From Calonectria ilicicola (taxonomy: Eukaryota > Ascomycota > Sordariomycetes > Hypocreales > Nectriaceae): a stretch of DNA of 64,000 nt. The stretch is from positions 2,852,001 through 2,916,000 of the forward strand of contig CP085825.1 in the NCBI GenBank assembly GCA_020809705.1. The letters are read 5' to 3'. Positions 12,447-23,302 of the stretch are shown one piece after another. Position 1 is the stretch's first letter. Each line of letters starts with the position of its first letter. The notes beneath the pieces were generated by a model. That model saw nothing but the letters and a program-made list of their open reading frames with translations. It searched no databases and was not told the DNA's origin. A program made the position numbers and the translations under genes.

Positions 12447-14770
12447 ATGAAAGCCACACCCCTCATCATCAATTGGCATGACCAAAATGCCCCTGTCTAC
12501 TCGTCCCATTTTGAACCTGGTGGGAAAAACCGTCTAGCAACTGCTGGTGGTGATAATCACGTCAGAATTTGGAAGGTCCAAACCGACGGAGAGGATCGAA
12601 AGGTCGAATACCTTTCCACCCTCTCTAAACATAACCAAGCCGTCAACGTCGTTCGTTGGGCCCCCAAGGGTTGGTTCCCTCTATTTCCCTCCATGCTCTA
12701 CCATCTATTCTAACCGTGTTCGATTACCAGGTGAACTTCTCGCATCCGCCGGTGACGATGGCAACGTTATTCTATGGGTTCCTAGCGAAGGGCCTGTATC
12801 AAATTTCGGCTCCGACGGCCCTGAAGATAAGGAATCTTGGAGAGCCAAACATATGTGTCGATCTAGTGGCGCAGAGATCTATGACTTGGCATGGTCTCCA
12901 GACGGTGCCCATTTCATAATCGGTAGCATGGACAACATTGCACGGATTTACAATGCTAATACGGGTATGTTGTTTGGGTTTGGTTCTAAGAAATCAGTCG
13001 AAATCTAATATGGAAACAGGAACTCTGGTTCGTCAAATCGCAGAGCACAGTCACTACGTCCAGGGCGTAACATGGGACCCGTTGAACGAATATATTGCGA
13101 CGCAATCATCAGATCGATCGGTTCATATATACTCCTTGAAAACCAAGGATGGACAATACACCCTCAGTCAGGACGATAAGACTCCTCGACTTGCTAGCCA
13201 TATCAAGGCTGACCTCCCACCTCGTCGCATCTCTTCCAACAGCCCTGCCCCCCCAGATTTTGGACATCGTTCTCAACTGTCCGTTCTCGATTCGGCCACA
13301 TCCGCTGGCTCTCCTGTACCCTCTGCTCCCGGGACCCCAACATCCTTCCCATTGCCAATGAATCCTCCCAGTGTTGTCAGCCATAGCCGTCGGTCGTCAT
13401 TTTCGTCGCGACGTTCCGTTTCCCCCGCGCCGTCAATGCCGCTGCCAGCCGTCATGCCAATGGACCCTTCACCAAAGCCACCGATTATGAGCACTGGTTT
13501 GGGCATGAAGAATGCCAATCTCTATGCCAATGAAACGTTGACATCATTCTTCCGACGCCTCACGTTCACCCCAGATGGCAGTCTCCTTCTCACGCCCTCT
13601 GGACAATACCAAAACCAATATCAGCTCGACAAGGACGTGAAACCCAGTTATGAGATTATCAATACAGTCTATATCTACACTCGAGGTGGCATCAATAAGC
13701 CTCCAATCGCGCACTTGCCTGGTCACAAGAAGCCATCCGTTGTGGTCAAGTGCTCCCCTATCTTCTACACGCTGCGCCAGTCGCCTCCCGTCACTCGTAA
13801 CATTACCATTGACACCTCATCAGCCGAGGATCCTATTCCGTCTCTCCCAGAACCTCTGTCAAAACCATCACCAGCTACTTCGGTTATGGACCCACCACCT
13901 CCACCAGCAACTTCAACCCCCACCGAATCAACATCTTCAATGTCGAAGAGCTCTTCCAACACGGATGCAGGTGCATCCACTCCAGGGCCTAAGCCAGCAT
14001 TTTCTTTGCCATACCGAATGGTGTATGCCGTTGCAACCCAAGATTCAGTCCTCCTTTATGATACGCAACAAAAGACACCTCTATGTGTCGTGAGCAATCT
14101 CCATTGCGCAACGTTTACAGATCTTGCCTGGTATGTTGAATCTGATGATGCGAAATACCGATCCTAGCTAATTCAACATAGGTCGAGCGACGGTCTAACT
14201 TTGATGATCTCCTCATCAGACGGGTTTTGTTCCACGCTCTCTTTCTCGCCAGGTGAATTGGGTGAGGTTTACAAAGGCGAGATTGCCTCGGCCAAAACTC
14301 AGTCGGGAACAGCAACCACATCAGCACAAAACACGCCGGTTCCAACGCCGACGACGAGCTTTGCGCCACCTTCGCCTTTCCCCAATGGATCTCACCACCA
14401 GCATCGCAACTCGGCAAGCTCATTCACTGCGCCGTCACCTCCTCCGTCGGCTTCTCTTGCGTCTCAACGCCCATCGTCTCCAACACGATCGAACTCGACA
14501 TCTTCGATTGCTACTATTACAACTCAGTCAAGCACGGTGCCTAGTGGAGTGATCAGCAATCCCCCTCTCATTTCTGGCAATGTTCCAGGAATTGCAGCTA
14601 CTAGCTCTGGCAAGGTAACAGGCGTTCCATTGACTACGCCTCCCGAGACGCCTAGGAGTACGAGCAGTGCTGCTGGAACCAAGAGAGACGCAAGCGAAAG
14701 TGAAAAGGAGGAACCGAAAGAGCCCAAGAAGAGGCGAATTGCACCAACACCTGTTGAGGCCAAGCCATGA
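12447..14770 (+). CDS. CAC2: Chromatin assembly factor 1 subunit B (p60/Cac2), WD40
   Basis: Exons 12447-12669, 12731-12964, 13020-14130 and 14182-14770 join in phase to 718 aa. The start MKATPLIINWHDQNAPVYS is the conserved opening of this family. WD40 blades follow: HVRIWK, then ELLASAGDDGNVILW, IYDLAWSPDGAHFIIGSMDN, and HSHYVQGVTWDPLNEYIATQ. A long Ser/Pro-rich insert (roughly residues 215-330) interrupts the propeller. The last blades contain FTDLAWSSDGLTLM, whose Trp codon is split by intron 3. The C-terminal 150 residues are Ser/Thr/Pro-rich and end with a basic KEEPKEPKKRR patch that could serve nuclear import. In CAF-1 this subunit works with Cac1/p150 and Cac3/p48 to deposit H3-H4 behind replication forks. 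It lies 2.8 kb upstream of PEX13 on the same strand. Confidence 0.95.
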
Positions 14771-17565
14771 ATGAGATGGCTCAACAAAGACATAGGCGCA
14801 ACAAGTCACTATTGTCAAGATAATGTACATGACATTTAAAAGGGATCGGGGCTCGGGCCAAGTTGGTGGTTACCAGAGCGTAGGGAGTAGCAGTGTTTCA
14901 GGCATGGACGGCGTTTTCATTCCTCGATTTTGTTGGAACAGGGCAGTTCGAATTGGACTTGAATGGGAGTGGCTTCTAAGCCCTGTGGCTGAGTGTGATG
15001 ACTTGGCATGAGGGTATTTGGGATCGGTAACTTTAGCTAGTACATGCAAATATGTGTTTTACAATATTTTAGGTGTTCGGATTATATTCCATAATGTGAT
15101 TAGGTGCCGAATTAAGCCATATGCTTAAAAATAATCACCAACCATTTAAAGATGTAGCGGGACAGGTTTAGATGCAATGCAGACTAGTGCGTGTGTCGTG
15201 CTAATTATGTAAGTAGGCGTTGGATAAGTGAGGTGAAGCAAATTGTCACCTTTCTTCCGTTTTGCATGTTAAACTTTTTTTTTTATAAAGGATAGCAGTA
15301 TGAAGTCGGTATGGCCAGGTTCTACGTAAAACTTGAATACAGCTCAATTCAGCAAGTATTGCAGCAACGACCTAAGAAGACGAGTCTTGAGACACAGGCT
15401 TGATCTATCAAATCCCATGTTCAGGATTGTTGAGCCCAAGTTGTGGTTCCGCTCTAGGTCCACAATCGCAAATGTCCGAATAGTAGGGTTTATAGGATAT
15501 TGTGGAATTTCCCTGCATCCTGCAGATTTCTCGAAGCATTGGACACTTTAGTCTAGCGGCTATGAGGGATCGAGATAGCTAGTGCACAAATATAAAATTG
15601 ATGAGATAGGCGAGCATCACTTGGGAAACGAGGCTTGTCTTGGCTTTTAAATGCCGGGTCTGTCTCATATTGGTTTTTTGCACCATCTTTTAGGCTAGTG
15701 CAAGATGATGCAGGTGGGAAAGAAAATGCCAGTTGCAGAGACATATTTGTTGATCTGTGTTGGATGAATTTTGGACAATGGCTAAGTGCAAGACTCTGAG
15801 ACCAAACCATTAATCACGCCGACATGGCGTATGATGATGGGCCAAAGGTAATTACCCCTAAGAATATGCCCAAACACAGGTCTAAATCATTGACTTACGT
15901 CGCCCAAGGCGAAGCTTTACAGTTCAATTTGGGTCACAACACAGCTAGGACACTTTTGATGCCCATCGTATAGGGTAGCTAGTGTATCGGTGTTTATCAT
16001 GCGGGCGAGTGGGAACCGGATCTCGTTCCCGTCACATGCAAGGTTGGGAAAAAAAAAGTCGGCGGGCCTACCCGGAACCACTGCCGGTGTGAGATTTCGA
16101 GGGGCGGTGGCAGCCCCGTTGGTCTATCAATCAGGCGATGGGGGCATGTCGGTTGGTGGATATTTGGATGGTGTTTTGGGGGATTTTATTTGCTGCGTAC
16201 TTGGGGAGAGACGGAAGCTACATGATCAAACAGGACCCTGCTGGAATCGCAACATTATTGCAGCGGTAGGGTGACTGTGATGTGCGCGTGCTGTGTGCCG
16301 CGATGACTGGCGTCTAATGAGGACATTGAGTGCAACTTCACAAGTCAGACAAGAAACAACTAGCAAGTGGAACCGAGCTCCAAGAGCACACAGCCTTAGC
16401 GAGTTTTCTGAAGCTTGACGGTCGGGCCGAGTCGCCGGGGGGGCCAATGTGTTTATTGCCTGTGACGGTGATGATGGCGGGTGACTGCAATATGTGATGT
16501 GATGATGTGTATGTATGTATACATTGCAGGCAGATTGCATGTGTATTTATTTATTTTTTACTTGTTATTGCGTCTCAGTTCAGTTGCATCAAGTCAAGAC
16601 TCACACCTTAAGGCGGCTCCTCCCCGCGTTGGTCAAATGTGTATAGGTATATGTACGTACGCACGTATTTACATGCAGGTAATGCCACGGTAAAAAATGC
16701 CGAGGTCTGTCGGTCGTATCCCCGGTCTGCGTGTGTGGGCGTGCTCGATTGAACTTGGATCCCCCGGATTTCTCTGCGTCTCCGCGTGCAGAAAGCTGAG
16801 CCCGCATCCACTTTTGCCACGGCAGCGCGGCCACTCACGGACGTCGCTCGGGATTGGTTCCCCCAAGGCCACAGCGACCGCAGAGAGACAACAGGCAAGG
16901 CAGGTGGTCTTGTTTCGCCACCATTGGACGGTGCCGGCCCCACCCAGGTCAAGGCCCGAAGTCGCCCACCCATCATCCCCCGTACAGGCCCTGTGGAGGC
17001 CCTGTGGAGGCCCTGCGCAGGCCCCCCCCACCCAGGCAAATCTTAGTGAGCAGGCAGTTGGACGTGGCTGCTATCTCGTCTGGTCGCTGTCGCTGTCGCT
17101 GTCTCTTCTCGGCGCGGTGCCGCAACAGAACAATCTGCAACCACCGGCCGGCCCGTTCTCTCCTCTTCCCCATCATTCTCTCCTCGTTCATTACCCATTG
17201 CCTTTCCCTTGGCCATCACCACAGCATCCCCGTCACACAGCCAGCGACGACGCCCAGCGGAGAAATCGCCCGTCCCTTCTCCCCTCCGGCACGCGTCCCG
17301 TCCGGTTTGGGTGATTGCGACTGACTGACTGACTGACTGACTGCTTGGCTGCTTGGCTGTCTGACTAACTCCTCGGTCGACCACCCGCCTCGCCCCCAGA
17401 CCGAGGCCCACTGCGGCTACCAAAATCGCAGCCCTCGACCTTCAGCGTCACGACTCCTTCGATCTTTGATCCGTCTTTGGCGTTCCGCCTCTCCGCGATC
17501 CCCAACATCCGCTCCTTTCGCCAACGCATCGCCATCCTTCAGCCTTCTCTCCACCACACGACACC
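14771..17565. other. Intergenic region CAC2 / PEX13
   Basis: The left half (14771-15950) is AT-rich 3'-flank sequence. From about 16600 the DNA becomes GC-rich and CT-rich toward the PEX13 start. This part contains a short GGCCCTGTGGA tandem (16986-17015) and a GACT tetranucleotide array (17319-17342). Open frames here are arginine- and proline-rich shadows on both strands without recognisable domains. No RNA gene was seen. Confidence 0.5.
17319..17342. repeat. (GACT)n tetranucleotide microsatellite
   Basis: About six copies of GACT lie 224-247 bp upstream of the PEX13 start codon, followed by a looser CTGCTTGG pair and GTCTGACTAA. The array is probably within the promoter or leader of PEX13. 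Confidence 0.8.
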
Positions 17566-18967
17566 ATGGCGTCTCCGCCCAAGCCCTGGGAGCGACCCGG
17601 CGCGGCAACAACATCGGCAGCTGGTAAGTAGATAAGCCATCAGCCTTCTCCTCCTCCTTCTCCTCCTCCGTGCTTCATTCATGCATCTCCTGCATATGCA
17701 TGCTCACCGACTTGGTTTCAGCTATCTCCCCCTCCGTCTCCTCCACCACCACCGCCGTGCCTTCAACTGCCGACTCCTCAGCCGCTCCTCCAGTCCCCGA
17801 CCGTCCTGCCTCCCTCGCCGCTTCTGTCAACCAGAATGCAGCCGCCTATAGCCGCATGGGCGCATCTCCCTACGGCTCCATGGGCGGCTCATACTCCTCA
17901 CCCTACTCTAGCCCGTACTCGCGATTTGGTGGCTACGGCAGCAGCATGTACGGCGGCTACGGAGGCTATGGAGGTGGCATGTATGGAGGAATGGGAGGAA
18001 TGGGAGGCATGTATGGAGGCATGGGCGGCATGGGAATGCCCGGCGATCCCAACAGTCTGACGAACCGCTTCAACAACAGCACCATGGCTACTTTCCAGAT
18101 GCTCGAGGGCATTGTCACGGCCTTTGGAGGCTTCGCTCAGATGCTTGAAAGCACTTACATGGCCACACACTCTAGTTTCTTTGGTATGTTTTGGCCCCAA
18201 TCGCGCCAATGTATGATGGGACGGCGACTAATTTTGACATAATAGCTATGGTCTCCGTTGCTGAGCAATTTGGAAACTTGCGAGACACACTTGGTTCCAT
18301 CCTCGGTATCTTTACCCTCATGCGATGGATCCGGACTCTAATTGCGAAAATCACCGGCCGCCCACCACCAGCCGATGCCACTGCTCTCACTCCCCTTGCA
18401 TTTGCTCGATTTGAGGGCCGTTCGACTGGCCCCGATGGCTCTCCTATCCCCGCCAAGGCCAGCCGCAAGCCCCTCTTCTTTTTCGTCCTTGCCGCCTTTG
18501 GTCTTCCCTATTTGATGTCCAAGATGATCAGGGCCCTTGCCGCATCCCACGAGGAGGAAGAGAAGCGCCTTCAGCAACAGGCGCTTCAGCAGCAGCAGCC
18601 TATTGATCCTTCCAAGCTCGAGTTCTGCCGACTTCTCTACGACTTCCTGCCCCAGACTCAGACTGGCAACAGCATGGAACTTGAGGCCCGCAAGGGTGAC
18701 TTGGTTGCTGTCCTCAGCAAGGAAGATCCTACTGGCAACCCCAGTGAGTGGTGGCAATGCCGCTCTCGCGATGGACGTCAGGGCTACCTCCCCTCGACAT
18801 ACCTCGAAGTTCTCAAGCGCCCCGGCCAGGAGGTCAAGAAGATCCAGGCTGCCCCTAGCGACAACAGCCGCTCCAACTCTCTTACCAGCTCCGTTGCCAG
18901 CCCCCAAGAGGGCAAGAAGGAGTACGTCACAGCTGATGGCATGCAGAGGAGCCACTTCTACTCCTAA
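17566..18967 (+). CDS. PEX13: Peroxin 13, peroxisomal import docking protein (SH3)
   Basis: Exons 17566-17623, 17722-18183 and 18246-18967 join in phase to 413 aa. The start MASPPKPWERPG matches the PPKPWE opening usual for fungal Pex13. Residues about 65-135 are a Gly/Tyr/Met-rich stretch full of YGG and GGM units. Membrane-associated segments follow, including FFFVLAAFGLPYLMSKMI. An SH3 domain spans about residues 298-362: ALYDF-type LLYDFLP, acidic MELEARKGD, SEWWQCRSRDGRQGYLPSTYLE. Pex13 sits in the peroxisomal membrane and with Pex14 docks receptor Pex5 carrying matrix enzymes; the SH3 binds the PxxP of Pex14 and a Pex5 motif. The tail is Ser-rich and ends RSHFYS. It converges on DUS3. 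Confidence 0.96.
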
Positions 18968-19595
18968 TTTAAAGGGGTTCACCCTCGAGCGAGCGCTCCC
19001 GAATGAACGAGCGGGCGGAGATACCGCCAACAAGTCTAGTTGTACGATCCTGTTTTAATGTAACGGGAATTGGGTGTGGTGTATTAATGGGTTTCATTGG
19101 GTCTATCAAAAGAAATCATCATGGAGTTGTGGTTTAATGATCATACCAGCCCCTAGCGTTTAGGTTTATTTTGTTGTTCCCTCCTTTGTATACTGGCAGG
19201 GGAACTAGTCAAGACATTCGTCTTCATCCCTGTCCTGTGCACATTCTTTAATGGGGCATCTTTTCTTTGAATATATGTCGAGGCGCTCGGGCAGCCTCCG
19301 TTGGGATATAAAGTCTACCCTGCCGTTTGTGCGTAATCTTCTTGCCTTGCAACTATTGTCCACCTAATTCTCGGTTTTCTGTGAACCCTACAACGCCTTG
19401 GGCCTGTTTGAAGTAAATGACTGAAGTCTCTCTACCTTCCTTCCATATGCATCCATTTTTCCCGCTCATCGCGCGCACATGAAGTTGTTGTCTGCATATC
19501 TTGTAGGTCCTCACACCATTCTATATTTGTAAGCAAATCGAACCACCCCCTTGAAATAACTTTTAATGACCGTAAAATGAATCGATGGCACGAAC
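18968..19595. other. Convergent spacer PEX13 / DUS3
   Basis: These 628 bases lie between two 3' ends. They are T-rich with no supported open frame, RNA gene or repeat. Confidence 0.6.
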
Positions 19596-21943
19596 TTAGC
19601 CCTCTGCCTCATAGGCATTGGACTTGTGCTTGGGCTGGAATCTGAAGGTAGGGTGGACAGGTCCCAAGAACATTTCACTATGAAGGACCATCATGTTAGC
19701 ATAATCCACCTGTTCAAGAATTTCACACAAAACATACGTGATTTTGATCCAATCCTTATAGTTGTTGGATGCCATAAGCGTTTCCATGTCATCGCGTCCC
19801 TTATACGCTGGTGGACGGTCGTTCAGACTGGGTGGTAGATGTTCCAAGAGACCAATGGGTACGTAACGGTGCGTAAAGCTAAGCCACTCCAGGAGGAAAC
19901 GACGAGTAAAGCCAATTCCCAACTCATCAGAGCCCCAAGCCTCGAGTCCATAACTGACAAACTTCTCAATGTAAGTCAGTCGTTCACTTGAGGATTTGTC
20001 AAGGTATTGCCCCTTCTCGATTTCCTCAAACAACCAGGGCTTGATGAGAGCACCACGGCCAATCATTACAGTATCAACGCGAGCCTTTTCGATATTTTCG
20101 AAGTACTCGGTGTGCGAGAAGCAGTCGCCATTGCCCAAAAAGTACATACGTCCGTCTTTGGCATTGGGAAGAGTGCTTGCATCTGGCTCGGCTGCCGTAT
20201 CGGTTAGAGCATCTTTCTGTTCGTTGTATGTCTTGATCAGTGCCGCACATTCGCCGATGTAGCCCCAGTCAGCCTTCTTGGTATATCTCTGCTCCCTGCT
20301 GCGTCCGTGGAGGGTGAGGGCTGCACAGCCGGGGGCGCCAAGACGCTCCCGATGTTCACGGGCTCCAAAGGCTAGTTTGCCAATGACCTGAGTTGCTGTT
20401 GGTCGATTGCTGCGAACACCAGTACGGATTTTGGCGGTGATGGGAACCTCGCCGGACACCGCGTTCATGCCTCGAATCATGCGCTCCATCTTGCCATGGT
20501 TGTCAAGCAAGGCAGATCCACCACCGGATTTGAAAACCATGTCGATGGGGCAGCCGCAGTTGAGATCAATAAGACGGAGATTAGGGCAGTATCGGTTCAG
20601 AATATCGGCAGACTTGGTGACAACCCAATGATTGCTTCCAGAAATCTGTGCACCAAACTTGAGATCCTTTTCATGGTTGTAGTCCTCAAATACCGGGACA
20701 GCACCAGGGTTGAACTTGGGAGGGCTGAGCTCTGAGTCATGGACCTTGAGAAGAGTCCAATCGGCCTTTGTTCCCTGGATGAGGGGCATTCCCATGGCCA
20801 TCTCGGAATAGGTGAGCTGGGCACCAAGATCGACACAGAGACGTCGGAAAGGAAGGTTGCCTTGCGTAGTCAAAGGAGCCAGTGTTGGGGTTTCAGGGCC
20901 GAAATAGAGTCGACGTTTCTCCGAAGGCTTGAATGGGGGGTCGACGTAGCGAGCACGAAGATCTTCAATGTCCTCCTTTGATTGCGTTTTGCGTCGGTTC
21001 TGAAATTCCTCGCTCAGCTTTGCCTCTTGGTTGAGCCACTTGATGTACTCATCCGACCGTGCGAAGTCCGTCCTCTTGCGATTGAGGTCAATTTTCTTAT
21101 CCATGCTAACCACGTTGGAAATAGCTGGACGCTGCTCCTCGGCCTCTTCATCTTCGGGACCTGTATCCTTGCCGTCATCTTTAGAGTTGTTGATCAAAAC
21201 CAACTCCTTTCTTCCATCATCATGCTCAATCTCTTTCATGTGGCTCTTAACGAAACGGCACTTCCATCCAGAAGGACAGTTTCCGTACTTCTCGAAAACT
21301 GGGCATTTACCACCAAAAGTCTCAACGTCTTCACGACGGCCTTCCTCGAGGTACTTTCTGATGTCATGGCAGAGCTTGCATCGATCACCGAATTTACATT
21401 CTCTGGGCGAGAACTCAGGGTAAAATGCCCTGCTATTGCAAAGGCGGAAAGCATCGTCAAACTTTCCAAAGTTTCGCTCGGTATTTTGACCCTTACTCTT
21501 TTTCTTGTCCTTTTTGCCGCCCTTGCCAGAGTTTCTATCATCTCTTTGGGTTACTGCAGAGCCTCGCCCCTCGGCAGCGTCATCATCATTGTCTTGATTT
21601 GAGGAAGACTCCTTTTGAGCGGTAACATCTACCAAGTATCTGGGTACCGGTCAATAGCGAATTCCGGTGAAAACCAGTAACGGTGTACTCACTCCTTCTT
21701 GATGGGTGCGATCCCCTTGACGCGGCCATCAACATGCTCAGCCTTTGAGTCTTGGCCGTTTTCGATATTCTTTAAACCTTCACTTCCAGACTGAGAAGGC
21801 GTCGATTCGTTCATCTTAAGTCTCTTCGATGCCCGCTCACCGGCATCGAGGTCGGCATTGGCGTTACTGGAACCGTTGACCTGAGAAACAGCCGGTGGGT
21901 CTGGGGAAACACCACCCATGCTGGTGTCATTTTGCTCAGACAT
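19596..21943 (-). CDS. DUS3: tRNA-dihydrouridine(47) synthase, Dus3-type with CCCH fingers
   Basis: Exons on the minus strand are 21943-21693, 21639-19738 and 19677-19596, giving 744 aa. The acidic, Lys-rich N-terminus (to about residue 160) is followed by two CCCH zinc fingers (CKFGDRC near 165; [16 protein letters not shown] near 195-215). The flavin TIM barrel starts with [14 protein letters not shown] near 335. It contains the catalytic-cysteine motif [16 protein letters not shown] near 442 and the later GNGDCFSH and [12 protein letters not shown] elements that bind FMN. Dus3 reduces uridine 47 in the variable loop of cytosolic tRNAs with NADPH. I place an intron at 19678-19737 because removing it joins DWIKIT directly to EMFLGPV, the usual Dus3 ending. 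The intron is 60 nt without a stop, so unspliced mRNA would add 20 residues. The gene is divergent from the kelch gene. Confidence 0.95.
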
Positions 21944-23302
21944 GGTTTATGGATGCCCCGGGAAGCGGTTGTAGGCCTGGCGAAGTTTGGTCTTTGAATT
22001 GGCAGCGGTTGGTAAGCAGTGTTCAAGTCCGCTGCAGCACGGAGAGGCGAGTAAACAAGGGTTGTGAGGTTTGTGCGCTGCCGGGCCGCAGTTTGGCGCA
22101 CGGAATTTTGAGACAGCGGGAACCAATTAAACAGCCCACACACGCCCGGAAGCAGCGAGTGAGAGGAAGAGAGAGTGTGCGCGTGGGAAAAGCAGGTTGC
22201 TTTTTCTCAGCTGAACGGGTTGCTGCAGGCCGATGTGAGTTGTCGAATGGCGGCTCCAGGTTGATCGCCGAAGAAGGAGAAAAAAATTCTGGAGGTGAGT
22301 GGGTGTTCGTTGACGATAGGCTGCACTGCGATGTGGCTAGTGCCCTGGTGAGGCCTGGGCCGCCCAGGTGATTGGGAGGAAGCAGGGCGTTTTGGCGGCT
22401 CCTTCCTTGAGTCCCAGTAGACTAATAGAGTGGAGGGCCCACCTGTGCCCCTCACGAACGGGTCCCTCCCTCCACAGCTCAGGGAACAACAGTTGCTAGA
22501 ACAGAAGTTAGAAGCTAGCTAACAGCGGGCTGTTCGGGGGGCAATTGGGGTCCGTCAAGGGACCATCGGGGGCCCGGGGGGTTCGGGGCACGTAAAGGGC
22601 AAATTGTATCAGGTGTCGGGTGACATTGGAATGGACAATGGGTGCAATTGAGTGCGGCGGTATGTCGTCTCGTCTCGCGCAGCAGCGCGCATGAAAACGG
22701 CTGCAGCTGCAGAAGCCTCTTGGTCCTCTGGCAATTTTCTTGAAACCATCTCTCCAGTGGCTTGGACTCTAGAATCTCGCTGTTCTGTGCGATATTGGGC
22801 GTGGTGCCCCAGCTGTCAGAAGATACAGGGACGTGCCAGGTACCACACCCCGGTACCAGGGAGCACTAGGTATCTCGACCCGCCGCACTTGTCAGTTCCA
22901 GGCCCGCGCCCCCAGACAGAAGGCTTCGGAGAGGTGCTACTCCAGGAGCCTCAACGATTATCTCGTGCAACCAATCTAACCTACTGCCATCCCTCTCTCC
23001 ATCTCGCGAATCCAGCCCGTATCGAGCATCACCTCACGCCGCCAGCGCATCGCAGAATTAACCAGCGCCGCCGCCTTGCATTCGCCCACACCTGCGCCCT
23101 TGCAGCCCTGGCTTTGTTTCGCCCTACCCCAGCCTGTGTCGTGTCGCCAACCTAACAACGTCCTCCTGACTGACATCCGACAATCTCCCTCCAACCAACC
23201 TGTTTCCGCTCCACTCAACGCCGTCACGACACACCATCGTTCCTCCTGCCTTACGCCCCTCCTCTCCCTCAGCCTGGGCAATGAAGCACAACCTATAGCA
23301 CC
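21944..23302. other. Divergent promoter region DUS3 / kelch gene
   Basis: These 1.36 kb separate two divergent starts and must hold both promoters. They include a guanine-rich block at 22534-22588 and a C/T-rich leader before the kelch start (about 22980-23300). No gene was recognised. Open frames on both strands are low-complexity. Confidence 0.6.
22559..22588 (+). other. Potential G-quadruplex motif
   Basis: Four guanine runs of 3, 5, 6 and 4 bases (22559-22561, 22568-22572, 22576-22581, 22585-22588) are separated by loops of 6, 3 and 3 bases. This fits the G3+N1-7 rule. Two more G-runs (GGGGGG and GGGG) lie just upstream at 22536-22550. The motif is in the shared promoter of DUS3 and the kelch gene. 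Confidence 0.7.
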
